NCBI RefSeq assembly: GCF_000633535.1
Contig: NZ_AYMR01000018.1
Coordinates: 1-64,000, forward strand
DNA from: Leifsonia aquatica H1aii
Lineage (GTDB): Bacteria; Actinomycetota; Actinomycetes; Actinomycetales; Microbacteriaceae
DNA length: 64,000 nt
Reading direction: 5' to 3'
Part shown: piece by piece, positions 42,285 through 51,300 of the stretch
Position numbering within the stretch: the stretch's first letter is position 1
How the letters are laid out: every line of letters begins with the position of its first letter
Position numbers and translations under genes: made by a program
Notes under the pieces: model-generated
Database searches by the model: none
Told to the model about the DNA's origin: nothing
The model's input: only the letters and a program-made list of their open reading frames with translations

Positions 42285-42378
42285 CGACCGCGACGGCTGA
42301 GAATCGGCCGCCACGGCGCCTTTCGCCGCGTTTCGGTCCGTCGCGGTGACACCAGGCGCTGAGGCGGGTACGGCGCGC

Positions 42379-43044
42379 TCACCCGGACGAGTGCTCGTGC
42401 TCCAGATACGCGTCCAGGGTGGCCGAGCGGTGGCGGCGCGCGGCCGTCTCGATCTCGTCGAGCGGGGCGCCCCGTTCGATCTGCAGCACGATCGCCTCGT
42501 GCTCGCGCACCGACTCCTGCGCGCGCCCGGGGACGAAGGCGAACGTGGAGCTGCGGAGGTTGCCGAGCCGGCCCCACTCGGCGTCGACGAGGTCGCGGAT
42601 GCGCCGGTTGGGACACGGGGCGAACAGCGTCGCGTGGAACTCGTGGTTCAGCGCGGTGAACGAGCCGGGATCGAAGTGATCGAGGCTGGCGACCATCCGG
42701 TCGTTGATGTCGCGGGCGCGGCGCAGGTCGTCGACGGTCAGGGCGCGTGCCGCGAGGGCGGTCGCCGCTCCCTCCAGGATCGCCAGCGTCTGCATGCTGA
42801 ACGCGTACTGGGATTCGTCCACCATCGCCACGCGGGCGCCGACGTTGCGCTCGAAGGTGACCAGCCCCTCCGCCTCGAGCTGCCGGAGCGCCTCGCGCAC
42901 CGGGACGACGCTCATGTCGAGCTCGGCCGCGATCGACCCGAGCACCAGCCGGTAGCCCGGGGTGTACTCGCGTCGCGCGATCCGCGCTTTGACCCAGTCG
43001 TACGCGGCCTGGGACTTGCTCTGCGTCTTCTCGTCCGTCGCCAT
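42379..43044 (-). CDS. GntR-family (FadR subfamily) transcriptional regulator
   Basis: A 221-residue regulator with an N-terminal winged helix (AAYDWVKARIARREYTPGYRL, then LDMSVVPVREALRQLEAEGLV) and a C-terminal helical FCD domain. The FCD metal-ligand pattern appears in DRMV, HEFHATLF and REHEAIVLQI (His residues). Effectors of this subfamily are usually carboxylic acids. It is downstream of the TPP-enzyme gene on the same strand but separated by a large hairpin, so it may be transcribed on its own. Target genes are not evident. Confidence 0.9.
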   Translation of the reverse strand: MATDEKTQSKSQAAYDWVKARIARREYTPGYRLVLGSIAAELDMSVVPVREALRQLEAEGLVTFERNVGARVAMVDESQYAFSMQTLAILEGAATALAARALTVDDLRRARDINDRMVASLDHFDPGSFTALNHEFHATLFAPCPNRRIRDLVDAEWGRLGNLRSSTFAFVPGRAQESVREHEAIVLQIERGAPLDEIETAARRHRSATLDAYLEHEHSSG

Positions 43045-43074
43045 CGAAAGGCGATCCTATCCGCCGCAGGCCGC

Positions 43075-43133
43075 CCGAGGTTCACGACGTGGCGCTCATT
43101 CCGCTCGAATGGGCGCCACATCGTGAACCTCGG
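43075..43133. terminator. Long near-perfect hairpin between TPP-enzyme and GntR genes
   Basis: Arms of about 26 bp (43075-43101 and 43107-43133) with only two mismatched pairs; core CGAGGTTCACGA and its complement. It starts 7 bp after the TPP-enzyme stop, so it most likely ends that transcript. No T tract follows. The stem is much longer than a normal terminator. Confidence 0.7.
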
Positions 43134-43139
43134 CGGGCG

Positions 43140-44798
43140 TCAGCGGTTCGCGCGGACGATCTCCTGCTGGTATGGGGCGACGACGGCGGGGGAGATACGC
43201 AGATCGAGCAGGAGGAAGGGGCGCTCGTCCGCGGGACGCGCGGCCCACTCGCCGAGCACCGTGAGGTCGTCGAGGGTCCGCACCACGGCGGCCTCGGCGC
43301 CGACCGCGCGGGCGAGGCCGGCGAAGTCGACGGTCGGGATGAGCATCGGACCCTCGGCGAGGCCCTTGCGCCCGTAGACGTGCACCTCCGCGCCGTACGC
43401 CGCATCGTTCCAGACGACGGCGAGGCCGTGGCCCCGCGCGACGCGCACGGCCGACTCCAGGTCGGCCAGCGCCATCAGCCCGCCGCCGTCACCGGTGGTG
43501 AGCACGACGACGGACTCCGGGTGCGCGACGGCCGCGCCGGCGACGCTCGGGAAGCCGAGGCCGATCGACTGGTAGGCGGTTCCCACCATGATCATCCGGT
43601 CCGGGGAGGCCACCGGCCAGTACATGTTCGCCCAGCCGATGAAGTGCCCGCCGTCGGAGACCACCACTCGGTCCTCCGGCAGCAGCTCGCCGATGCGCGC
43701 GGCGGCCGCACGCGGGTCGAGGAGGCCGTCGGCGGCGAGGCCGCCCGCCTCGCCGCAGTCGTGGACGCGGAGCCCGCCCGGCTCGACCGCCTCGCGCCAG
43801 CCCGAGGGTGCGGCGGCGCGGGCGCTCAGCTCGGCGACCAGCGCCTCGGCGACCACCCGAGCGTCGCCGCGCAGGTAGGCGCCCACGTGGGGATGGGTCG
43901 CGGCCGCGCCCACATCCACCTGCACGACGCGCGTCCCCGGGGCGAACAGCTCGCCGAACCGCATCGTGAACTGGTTGAGGGAGGCGCCGAAGACGACGGC
44001 GACGTCCGCCTCGCGGATCAGGTCCATCGCCCCCTCCGCGCCGAACCCGCCGGCGACCCCGAGGTCGTACCGGGCGTCGGGGAACACGCCGCGGCCGAGG
44101 GCGGTCGTGGCGGTGACCGCGCCGGTGGCGTCGGCGAGGGCGCCGAGGGCGGTGCCTGCTCCCGCGATCCAGGCGCCGCGCCCGGCCAGCAGCACGGGCC
44201 GCTTCGCGCTCGCGAGCGCGTCCGCGGCGGCGGAGACGGAGGCGGCGGCGAACGGGCCCGTCGGGGCGACCGGCTCGGGCAGCACCGGCTGCGGGGCGGC
44301 CGGGATCGGGCCCGCCTCCCGGGTCGCGATGTCGTAGGGGATCGCGAGCACGGTCGGCACGCGATAGGTGAGCGCGTGCTCGACCGCGATCATGGTGGTG
44401 GCCGCGGCATCGGCGCGGCCCACGGTGTAGGTGCGGGCGCCGACCGCCGACGCGAGCGCGATCTGGTCGACGCCCCACGGCCGCGGGCCGGACGTCGGCT
44501 CGTCCCCGACCAGCAGGATGAGCGGGATCCGCGCCTGCACGGCCTCCGCCAGCGCGGTCAGGGTGTTCGTGAAGCCCGCGCCGTAGGTGGCGGTGGCGGC
44601 GGCGAGACCGCCGGACGCCCGGTGGAACGCGTCGGCAGCGACCACCGCGCCGCCCTCGTGACGCATGGCGGTGTAGGGGACGGCGCCCTGGCGCTCCAAC
44701 GCGTCGAGGACGTAGGCGTTGCCGTTGCCCATCACCCCGAAGACGTGCTGGACGTGGGCGGCGAGGGTGGCGGCGACGTGAGCGGACACGGAGGGCAT
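43140..44798 (-). CDS. Thiamine-pyrophosphate enzyme, acetolactate-synthase/decarboxylase superfamily
   Basis: A 552-residue three-domain TPP enzyme. The N-terminal Pyr domain has the activating Glu in TAMRHEGGAVVAADAF; the central domain begins KRPVLLAGRGAWIAGA; the C-terminal PP domain has the cofactor motif GDGGGLMALADLESAVRVA ending VVWND. Acetolactate synthase, benzoylformate decarboxylase, oxalyl-CoA decarboxylase and sulfopyruvate enzymes share this layout, and I cannot assign the substrate. AAAGG lies 8 nt before the ATG at 44796-44798. It lies between a LacI gene and a GntR gene; function in 2-keto acid metabolism is inferred. Confidence 0.85.
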   Translation of the reverse strand: MPSVSAHVAATLAAHVQHVFGVMGNGNAYVLDALERQGAVPYTAMRHEGGAVVAADAFHRASGGLAAATATYGAGFTNTLTALAEAVQARIPLILLVGDEPTSGPRPWGVDQIALASAVGARTYTVGRADAAATTMIAVEHALTYRVPTVLAIPYDIATREAGPIPAAPQPVLPEPVAPTGPFAAASVSAAADALASAKRPVLLAGRGAWIAGAGTALGALADATGAVTATTALGRGVFPDARYDLGVAGGFGAEGAMDLIREADVAVVFGASLNQFTMRFGELFAPGTRVVQVDVGAAATHPHVGAYLRGDARVVAEALVAELSARAAAPSGWREAVEPGGLRVHDCGEAGGLAADGLLDPRAAAARIGELLPEDRVVVSDGGHFIGWANMYWPVASPDRMIMVGTAYQSIGLGFPSVAGAAVAHPESVVVLTTGDGGGLMALADLESAVRVARGHGLAVVWNDAAYGAEVHVYGRKGLAEGPMLIPTVDFAGLARAVGAEAAVVRTLDDLTVLGEWAARPADERPFLLLDLRISPAVVAPYQQEIVRANR

Positions 44799-44953
44799 GG
44801 CGGAGCCTTTCGAGACAGAACGGATGGTGAGCTTCCGTATGTGTCCCACGCACGCATCCCCGCGCGCGCCTCGTGCCCTTTTTTCGAGCATCGGCGGGAG
44901 GCTCGGGAGCGGCCCGCCGGACTCTCGCAGTATAGCGAGGCGGCCGTGGAGCC

Positions 44954-46009
44954 TCAGCGCGGTGCGGGGCCGGTGCTCGAGCGGATGACCAGGCGGGTCG
45001 GCACGACGGTGGAGGTGACCGGTTCGGGACGTCCCTCGATCTCGGCGATGAGCAGCTCCACCGCCCGGCGGCCCGTCACCTCGAACTCCTGGTGGATGGT
45101 GGTCAGCGGCGGCCAGAAGGAGTCCGACTCGGCCATATCGTCGAACCCCACGACGCTGACGTCCTCCGGCACGCGGCGGCCGGCCTCGTGGAGCGCCCGC
45201 AGCACGCCGAGCGCCATGCGGTCGTTGGCGGCGAAGACCGCGGTGATCTCGGGTCGGGTCGCGATGGCGAGGCCGTGCTCGTACCCGGCCTGGGTCGACC
45301 AGTCGCCGTGCAGCACCTCGGGAACGGGGGCGCCCGCGGCCTCCAGCGTCTCGCGCCAGGCGGCCTCGCGGCGGGCGGCCGAGTACGACTCGGTGGGGCC
45401 GGAGATGTGCCAGACGGTCCGGTGGCCCAGCGAGAGGAGGTGCTCGGTCGCGAGCCGGGCGCCGAGCGCCTGGTCGTTGTCCACCTGGGGGTAATCGGGT
45501 CGCTGGGTGGAGTCGATGACGACGACGGAGAGGCCCTCGGGGAGCTCGACGTCGGCGCGGTCGACGATGTGCGCCTCGATGACGATCACGATGCCGTCGA
45601 CGGCCTGCTCGAGCAGGCGGGAGAACGCGATGCTCACGTCCTTCTGGGTGGGGCGCTCCACGGGGACGACCGTGATCGAGTAGCCCGCGGTGGCCGCGTT
45701 GACGGCGATGGCGTCGAGCGTGCGCATGTTGCCGTACGACGAGAGGGTGAACATCACGACGCCGAGGTTGCGGAACCGGCCAGAGCGCAGGGCGCGGGCG
45801 GCGTGGTTCGGCCGGTAGCCGAGCGCGTGCATGGACGTCAGCACCCGCTCCCGCGTGGCCGCCTCCACATTGGTCAGGCCGTTCGCGACCCGCGACACCG
45901 TCTGGGTGGAGACGCCCGCGTGCGCGGCGACGTCGCCGAGGGAGGGGCCCCGCTTGCGTCCCGTGCGCGGCGCCGCGGCGGGCGCGGGATCGGCGATCGA
46001 CTCGGTCAT
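44954..46009 (-). CDS. LacI-family repressor of the galactoside/galactan regulon
   Basis: A 351-residue LacI-family protein: HTH SLGDVAAHAGVSTQTVSRVA with hinge NHAARALRSGRFRNLGVV, then the sugar-binding-protein-like core ending FGFDDM-type VVGFDDMAESDSFWPPLTTI. It is divergent from the sugar importer/beta-galactosidase operon. Two 16-bp palindromes lie between them, and the same palindromes lie in front of the GH30 gene at 19.6 kb. I infer repression of both loci, relieved by a galactoside or galacto-oligosaccharide. The operator before its own start suggests autoregulation. Confidence 0.92.
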   Translation of the reverse strand: MTESIADPAPAAAPRTGRKRGPSLGDVAAHAGVSTQTVSRVANGLTNVEAATRERVLTSMHALGYRPNHAARALRSGRFRNLGVVMFTLSSYGNMRTLDAIAVNAATAGYSITVVPVERPTQKDVSIAFSRLLEQAVDGIVIVIEAHIVDRADVELPEGLSVVVIDSTQRPDYPQVDNDQALGARLATEHLLSLGHRTVWHISGPTESYSAARREAAWRETLEAAGAPVPEVLHGDWSTQAGYEHGLAIATRPEITAVFAANDRMALGVLRALHEAGRRVPEDVSVVGFDDMAESDSFWPPLTTIHQEFEVTGRRAVELLIAEIEGRPEPVTSTVVPTRLVIRSSTGPAPR

Positions 46010-46069
46010 AGTTCCTCATTCTGCTGACTGCCGCACCGTCCGGGGGTGACGACAAGTCGGACTTGCGCG

Positions 46070-46085
46070 ATGTTGACGTCAACAT
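46070..46085. promoter_or_regulatory. LacI-type operator 1 of the galactoside importer operon
   Basis: ATGTTGACGTCAACAT, a perfect 16-bp palindrome, identical to the copy at 19583-19598. It sits between a possible -35 TTGCGC (46063-46068) and -10 TAGGGT (46088-46093), the classic place for repression. Confidence 0.88.
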
Positions 46086-46103
46086 GTTAGGGTATGCGAG
46101 CAG

Positions 46104-46119
46104 ATGTTGACGTAAACAT
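46104..46119. promoter_or_regulatory. LacI-type operator 2 of the galactoside importer operon
   Basis: ATGTTGACGTAAACAT, identical to the copy at 19569-19584 and one base off the perfect palindrome. It lies 34 bp (centre to centre) after operator 1, close to three helical turns, allowing cooperative binding, and 35 bp before the first permease ATG. Confidence 0.88.
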
Positions 46120-46153
46120 CGCAGTGTCGCCCCCGAACCATCCAAGGAAGGCC

Positions 46154-47086
46154 ATGACAACGACGTCCCTCACGCCGCCGGCGAGCCGGCAGGCCGTCTC
46201 CCCGCAGCCCCGCAAGCGCCGCGCCCGTCGCGACTGGCGCGGCTGGGCCTTCGTCGCCCCGTTCATGGTCGTGTTCGCCGCGATGATCATCGCGCCGGTG
46301 CTCTACGCGATCTACCTCAGCCTGTTCCGCGAGCAGCTCATCGGCGGCAACGTCTTCGCCGGGCTCGGCAACTACATCGCCGTGTTCCAGGACCCGAAGT
46401 TCTGGGAGTCGCTCGGTCGCGTCACCATCTTCCTGGTCATCCAGGTGCCGATCATGCTCGTGCTCTCGCTCGTCGCGGCGCTCGCCCTCGACAGCGCCCG
46501 CCTGCACGGCGCCGGGTTCTTCCGCATCGCGCTCTTCCTGCCGTACGCGGTCCCCGGCGTCGTCGCCGCCCTCATCTGGGGCTTCATCTACGGCGATCAG
46601 TTCGGCCTCACCGCCAGCGTGAACCAGCTCTTCGGCACCGACCTCGCTCCACTCAGCGGTTCGTGGATCCTGGGCTCGATCGGCAACATCGTCACCTGGG
46701 AGTTCATGGGCTACAACATGCTCATCTTCTACGCGGCCCTCCGCGTCATCCCGGGCGAGCTCTACGAGGCGGCCGAGATCGACGGCGCCGGCGCGTTCCG
46801 CCAGATGTGGAGCATCAAGATCCCCGCCGTCCGCGGCGCGATCGTGATCGCCACGATCTTCTCCATCATCGGCAGCTTCCAGCTCTTCAACGAGCCGAAC
46901 CTCCTCAAGCAGATCGCCCCCAACGCGATCAGCAGCTACTTCACCCCGAACATGTACGCCTACAACCTGTCCTTCGCCGGACAGCAGTTCAACTACGCGG
47001 CGACCGTCGCGATCGTGATGGGCGTGGTCACCGCGGTGATCGCCTACGTGGTCCAGCTCCGCGGTTCGCGCAAGGAGGTCCGCTGA
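46154..47086 (+). CDS. Carbohydrate ABC transporter permease (MalF/CUT1 type)
   Basis: First permease of a CUT1 sugar importer. The 310-residue protein has an N-terminal basic tail, six membrane helices beginning GWAFVAPFMVVFAAMIIAP, and the EAA loop ELYEAAEIDGAGAFRQMWSIKIPAV. The ATG at 46154 is chosen over an in-frame earlier start at 46094 because AAGGAAG is 5-11 nt upstream and the earlier start lies within the operator zone. The stop overlaps the next gene by one base. The importer has no ATPase gene of its own; msiK at 34766 probably supplies it. Confidence 0.94.
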   Translation: MTTTSLTPPASRQAVSPQPRKRRARRDWRGWAFVAPFMVVFAAMIIAPVLYAIYLSLFREQLIGGNVFAGLGNYIAVFQDPKFWESLGRVTIFLVIQVPIMLVLSLVAALALDSARLHGAGFFRIALFLPYAVPGVVAALIWGFIYGDQFGLTASVNQLFGTDLAPLSGSWILGSIGNIVTWEFMGYNMLIFYAALRVIPGELYEAAEIDGAGAFRQMWSIKIPAVRGAIVIATIFSIIGSFQLFNEPNLLKQIAPNAISSYFTPNMYAYNLSFAGQQFNYAATVAIVMGVVTAVIAYVVQLRGSRKEVR

Positions 47087-48027
47087 TGGCCACGCTCACC
47101 GACATCGCCCCCACCCGCGCCGATCGCGCCGCCGTGCGCAAGGCCGAGCGGCGCGCCGAGAAGTCCTTCTCGTCGGGAGGCCGCAAGCCGCGCCGTTCCA
47201 TCGTGCTGACCATCGTCATGGTGCTCTTCACGATCTACTCGGTGGTGCCGCTCGTCTGGCTCATCGTCAACGCGACGAAGACGCAGCCCGACCTGTTCTC
47301 GTCGTTCGGCCTCTGGTTCGGCAAGGACTTCACCCTCTTCCAGAACATCGCGGACACGCTCACCTACCGCGACGGCATCTTCCTCAAGTGGCTGGGCAAC
47401 ACCCTCCTCTACGTGGTCGTCGGCGCCGGCGGGGCGACGCTGCTGGCGACGGTCGCGGGCTACGGCCTGGCGAAGTTCACCTTCCCGGGCAAGCGTGCCG
47501 TCTTCGCGATCGTGCTCGGCGCGATCGCGGTGCCCGGCACGGCCCTCGCCGTCCCGACCTTCCTCATGTTCAGCCAGGTCGGCCTGACGAACACGCCGTG
47601 GTCCGTCATCCTCCCGTCGCTGATCAGCCCGTTCGGCCTGTACCTCATCTGGACCTACGCCACCGAGGCCATCCCGACCGAGCTGCTGGAGGCGGCCCGG
47701 ATGGACGGCGCCAGCGAGTTCCGCACGTTCTTCACCATCTCGCTGCGGCTGCTCGCCCCGGGCGTCGTGACCGTCGCACTGTTCGCGATCGTCGCCACCT
47801 GGAACAACTACTTCCTGCCGCTCATCATGCTGAGCGATCCGACCTGGTACCCCCTCACGGTCGGTCTCAGCCAGTGGAGCGCGCAGGCGACCGGGGTCGC
47901 GGCACAACCGATCTACAACCTGGTCATCACCGGATCGCTGCTCACGATCGTCCCGATCGTCATCGCGTTCCTCTTCCTGCAGCGCTTCTGGCAGTCGGGT
48001 CTGGCCGCCGGCAGCGTCAAGCAGTGA
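47086..48027 (+). CDS. Carbohydrate ABC transporter permease (MalG/CUT1 type)
   Basis: Second permease of the importer. The 313-residue protein has a cytoplasmic basic N-terminus, helices starting SIVLTIVMVLFTIYSVVPLV, and the EAA loop ELLEAARMDGASEFRTFFTISLRLL; the end QRFWQSGLAAGSVK is characteristic of MalG-like proteins. Coupled to the first permease through TGATG, with AAGGAGG 6-12 nt before the ATG. The binding-protein gene follows 57 bp later. Confidence 0.94.
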   Translation: MATLTDIAPTRADRAAVRKAERRAEKSFSSGGRKPRRSIVLTIVMVLFTIYSVVPLVWLIVNATKTQPDLFSSFGLWFGKDFTLFQNIADTLTYRDGIFLKWLGNTLLYVVVGAGGATLLATVAGYGLAKFTFPGKRAVFAIVLGAIAVPGTALAVPTFLMFSQVGLTNTPWSVILPSLISPFGLYLIWTYATEAIPTELLEAARMDGASEFRTFFTISLRLLAPGVVTVALFAIVATWNNYFLPLIMLSDPTWYPLTVGLSQWSAQATGVAAQPIYNLVITGSLLTIVPIVIAFLFLQRFWQSGLAAGSVKQ

Positions 48028-48084
48028 CACCACGCTCCACCCCTCGCACCATCACATCCCAATGAAGTGAAAGGAACACCCCTG

Positions 48085-49437
48085 ATGAAGCGCATCCTGC
48101 GTTCACGGTCGCTGCGCCGCGTCGCGACGGCGATCGTCGCAACGGCCGTCGTCGGCGCCTCCCTCGCCGCGTGCTCGTCCGGCTCGGGCTCCGACTCGGC
48201 CGGAGGCTCCAGCTCCGATGTCGACGCCGCCCTCAAGGCCGGTGGCGAGATCACGTACTGGTCGTGGACCCCCTCGGCGGAGGCCCAGGTCGCCGCCTTC
48301 GAGAAGCAGTACCCGAAGGTCAAGGTGAACCTGGTCAACGCCGGCACCAACACCACCGAGTACACCAAGCTGCAGAACGCGATCAAGGCCGGCTCGGGCG
48401 CCCCCGACGTCGCACAGGTCGAGTACTACGCGATCCCGCAGTTCGCCCTCTCCGACTCGCTCGTCGACCTGACCCAGTTCGGCTTCGACAAGCTCAAGAG
48501 CGACTACACGGCCGGCCCGTGGAGCTCGGTCAACGTCGGCGGCAAGCTCGTCGGCCTCCCGCAGGACTCGGGCCCCATGGCGATGTTCTACAACAAGACC
48601 GTCTTCGACAAGTACGGCATCACCGTGCCGACCACCTGGGACGAGTACACGGCCGCAGCGGAGAAGCTGCACGCCGCGGACCCGAACGCCTACATCACCA
48701 GCGACTCCGGTGACTCCGGCTTCACCACCAGCATGATCTGGCAGGCCGGCGGCCGTCCGTTCAGCGTCGACGGCACCAAGGTGACCGTCAACCTGCAGGA
48801 CGAGGGCACCAAGAAGTGGACCTCCACCTGGAACAAGCTGGTCGAGGGCAAGCTGCTCTCCTCGGTCCCCGGCTGGAGCGACGAGTGGTACAAGGCGCTC
48901 GGCAACGGCTCGATCGCGACCCTGATCACCGGCGCGTGGATGCCCGGCACCCTCGAGTCGTCGGTCACCGAGGCCTCCGGCCAGTGGCGCGTCGCCCCCA
49001 TCCCGACCTACGACGGCAAGCCGGCCAACGCCGAGAACGGCGGCGGCGGCCAGGTCGTGCTGAAGCAGAGCAAGAACCAGGCGCTCGCGGCCGGCTTCCT
49101 CAAGTGGCTCAACAACGACGAGGCCAGCATCAAGGTCTTCCTGCAGTCCGGCGGCTTCCCGTCGACGACGAAGGACCTCAGCTCCGACGCATTCCTCTCC
49201 GACGCCCCCGAGTACTTCGGCGGACAGAAGATCAACGAGGTCCTCGCGGACGGCGCCAAGAACGTGTCGACCGGATGGCAGTACCTGCCCTACCAGGTCT
49301 ACGCGAACAGCATCTACGCCGACTCCGTCGGCCAGTCGTACGCGTCGAACAGCGACCTCAACACCGGCCTCCAGGCCTGGCAGAAGTCGATCGTCGACTA
49401 CGGCAACAAGCAGGGCTTCACCGTCACCAGCAAGTGA
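48085..49437 (+). CDS. Carbohydrate-binding lipoprotein (solute-binding protein family 1)
   Basis: Extracellular sugar-binding component of the importer. The 450-residue protein has a lipobox LAAC (Cys30) and the family-1 pattern: GGEITYWSWTPSAEAQ, KLQNAIKAGSGAPDVAQVEY, and GLPQDSGPMAMFYNKTVFDKYGI. A preceding GTG six codons upstream is an alternative start; the ATG at 48085 with AAAGGAACAC upstream is preferred. Given the downstream beta-galactosidase and shared operators with the GH30 gene, its ligand is probably a beta-galacto-oligosaccharide. Confidence 0.94.
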   Translation: MKRILRSRSLRRVATAIVATAVVGASLAACSSGSGSDSAGGSSSDVDAALKAGGEITYWSWTPSAEAQVAAFEKQYPKVKVNLVNAGTNTTEYTKLQNAIKAGSGAPDVAQVEYYAIPQFALSDSLVDLTQFGFDKLKSDYTAGPWSSVNVGGKLVGLPQDSGPMAMFYNKTVFDKYGITVPTTWDEYTAAAEKLHAADPNAYITSDSGDSGFTTSMIWQAGGRPFSVDGTKVTVNLQDEGTKKWTSTWNKLVEGKLLSSVPGWSDEWYKALGNGSIATLITGAWMPGTLESSVTEASGQWRVAPIPTYDGKPANAENGGGGQVVLKQSKNQALAAGFLKWLNNDEASIKVFLQSGGFPSTTKDLSSDAFLSDAPEYFGGQKINEVLADGAKNVSTGWQYLPYQVYANSIYADSVGQSYASNSDLNTGLQAWQKSIVDYGNKQGFTVTSK

Positions 49438-49511
49438 CCGCCCCGCGTGGCCGGTCGCTCGTCGCGGCCGGCCACGCGCCTGCACCCCACCTTTCAGGAG
49501 AGACCCACCTC

Positions 49512-51284
49512 ATGACCACGTTCGAGATCGCGGGCGACGACTTCGTCCTCGACGGCGAGCCGCACCGCATCCTCTCGGGAGCGCTCCACTACTTCCGCGT
49601 GCACCCGGACGACTGGGCGGACCGCATCCGCAAGGCCCGGCTCATGGGGCTCAACACCATCGAGACGTACGTTCCGTGGAACGCCCACGAGCCCCGCCCG
49701 GGCGAGTGGACGACCGAGGGCGGCCTCGACCTCGCCCGCTTCCTGCGCACCATCCAGGAGGAGGGGATGCACGCGATCGTGCGCCCCGGCCCCTACATCT
49801 GCGCGGAGTGGGACAACGGCGGCCTGCCCGCCTGGCTCTTCACCGACCCGAGCGTCGGCATCCGCCGCTCCGAGCCGGCGTTCGTGGCCGCCGTCACCGC
49901 CTTCATGGAGCGTGTGCTCGCGATCGTCAAGCCGTTCCAGATCCACGAGGGCGGCCCCGTGCTGCTCGTGCAGGTCGAGAACGAGTACGGCGCCTACGGA
50001 GACGACAAGGACTACCTCCGCCACCTCGTCGAGGTCTTCCGCGCCGCCGGGATCACCGTGCCGCTGACGACCGTCGACCAGCCGCAGCCCGACATGCTCG
50101 AGAACGGCTCGCTGCCGGAGCTGCTCAAGACCGCGTCGTTCGGCTCCCGCTCGACGGAGCGCCTCGCCACCCTGCGCGAGCACCAGCCGACCGGCCCACT
50201 GATGTGCTCCGAGTTCTGGGACGGCTGGTTCGACCACTGGGGCGCCCACCACCACACCACGCCCGTCGAGCAGTCGGCCGCCGACCTGGACGACCTGCTC
50301 GCCCTCGGCGCCTCCGTCAACATCTACATGTTCCACGGCGGCACGAACTTCGGCTTCACGAACGGCGCCAACGACAAGGGCGTCTACCAGCCCATCGTCA
50401 CGAGCTACGACTACGACGCCCCGCTCGACGAGGCGGGCGAGCCGACCGAGAAGTTCTGGGCGTTCCGCGACGTCATCGCGAAGCACGCCGCCGTCCCGGC
50501 GGAGGAGCCGGTCGTCGCGGCCGCCGCCCCCGCACTCCTGCAGACCTTCGAGTCGACGGTTCCCCTCGCCGCCGTCGCGGATCGCCTGGGGGAGTGGGTG
50601 CACACCGACGGGGCCCCCACGTTCGACGAGCTCGGCCACTACACCGGCTTCGGCCTCTATCGCGCCGAGATCGACACGCAGGAGCCCGCCGTGCTGGAGT
50701 TCGGGGAGGTGCGCGACCGCGCGTACGTCTTCGTCGGGACCACCCGGGTCGGCGTGCTCGCCCGCGACCACCACGACCGCGCGATCACCCTGTCGCCGAG
50801 CCGCGGCACCCTCACCGTGCTGGTGGAGGACCAGGGGCGCGTCGACTACGGCCCCCGCATCGGCGAGTCCAAGGGGCTCATCGGTCCGGTGCACCTGAAC
50901 GGCGAGGAGCTGCGGCGCTGGAGCGTGCTCCCGTTGCGCCTGTCGTCGCTCGACCCCGTACGGGACGCGTTCGACGCCGCCGCGGCGAGCGGGCAGCCGG
51001 CCCCGGAGCGGCTGGCCGGTCCGGTCTTCGCCCGCGCCTTCGTCGAGGTCGAGGAACCGGGGACGCTGTTCCTGGACACCACAGGGCTCGGCAAGGGCGT
51101 CGCCTGGATCAACGGCTTCAACCTCGGGCGCTACTGGACCCGCGGTCCGCAGGAGACGCTCCACGTCCCCGCGCCCGTGGTGCGTGCGGGGCGCAACGAG
51201 CTGATCGTCCTGGAGCTGGAGTCGTCGGCCGACGCCGTCGCCGAGTTCGTGGCGGAGCCGCGGCTCGGGCACACCGACTTCTGA
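49512..51284 (+). CDS. GH35 beta-galactosidase
   Basis: Removes terminal beta-galactose from oligosaccharides in the cytoplasm (no signal peptide). The 590-residue protein starts with the GH35 hallmark SGALHYFRVHPDDWADRIRK, has RPGPYICAEWDNGGLPAW, acid/base Glu158 in QVENEYGAYG and nucleophile Glu234 in CSEFWDGWFDHWG, followed by MFHGGTNFGFTNGAN. C-terminal jelly-roll domains end with GVAWINGFNLGRYW. TTTCAGGAGAG precedes the ATG. Last gene of the LacI-controlled operon; it would finish the breakdown of imported galactan fragments. Confidence 0.95.
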   Translation: MTTFEIAGDDFVLDGEPHRILSGALHYFRVHPDDWADRIRKARLMGLNTIETYVPWNAHEPRPGEWTTEGGLDLARFLRTIQEEGMHAIVRPGPYICAEWDNGGLPAWLFTDPSVGIRRSEPAFVAAVTAFMERVLAIVKPFQIHEGGPVLLVQVENEYGAYGDDKDYLRHLVEVFRAAGITVPLTTVDQPQPDMLENGSLPELLKTASFGSRSTERLATLREHQPTGPLMCSEFWDGWFDHWGAHHHTTPVEQSAADLDDLLALGASVNIYMFHGGTNFGFTNGANDKGVYQPIVTSYDYDAPLDEAGEPTEKFWAFRDVIAKHAAVPAEEPVVAAAAPALLQTFESTVPLAAVADRLGEWVHTDGAPTFDELGHYTGFGLYRAEIDTQEPAVLEFGEVRDRAYVFVGTTRVGVLARDHHDRAITLSPSRGTLTVLVEDQGRVDYGPRIGESKGLIGPVHLNGEELRRWSVLPLRLSSLDPVRDAFDAAAASGQPAPERLAGPVFARAFVEVEEPGTLFLDTTGLGKGVAWINGFNLGRYWTRGPQETLHVPAPVVRAGRNELIVLELESSADAVAEFVAEPRLGHTDF

Positions 51285-51300
51285 GCGGCGCCCGACGCTC

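Noticed and set aside
46094-46153. Start of the first sugar permease at 46094
   Set aside because: It would place the operator inside the coding region and add an atypical tail; the ATG at 46154 has a good ribosome site.
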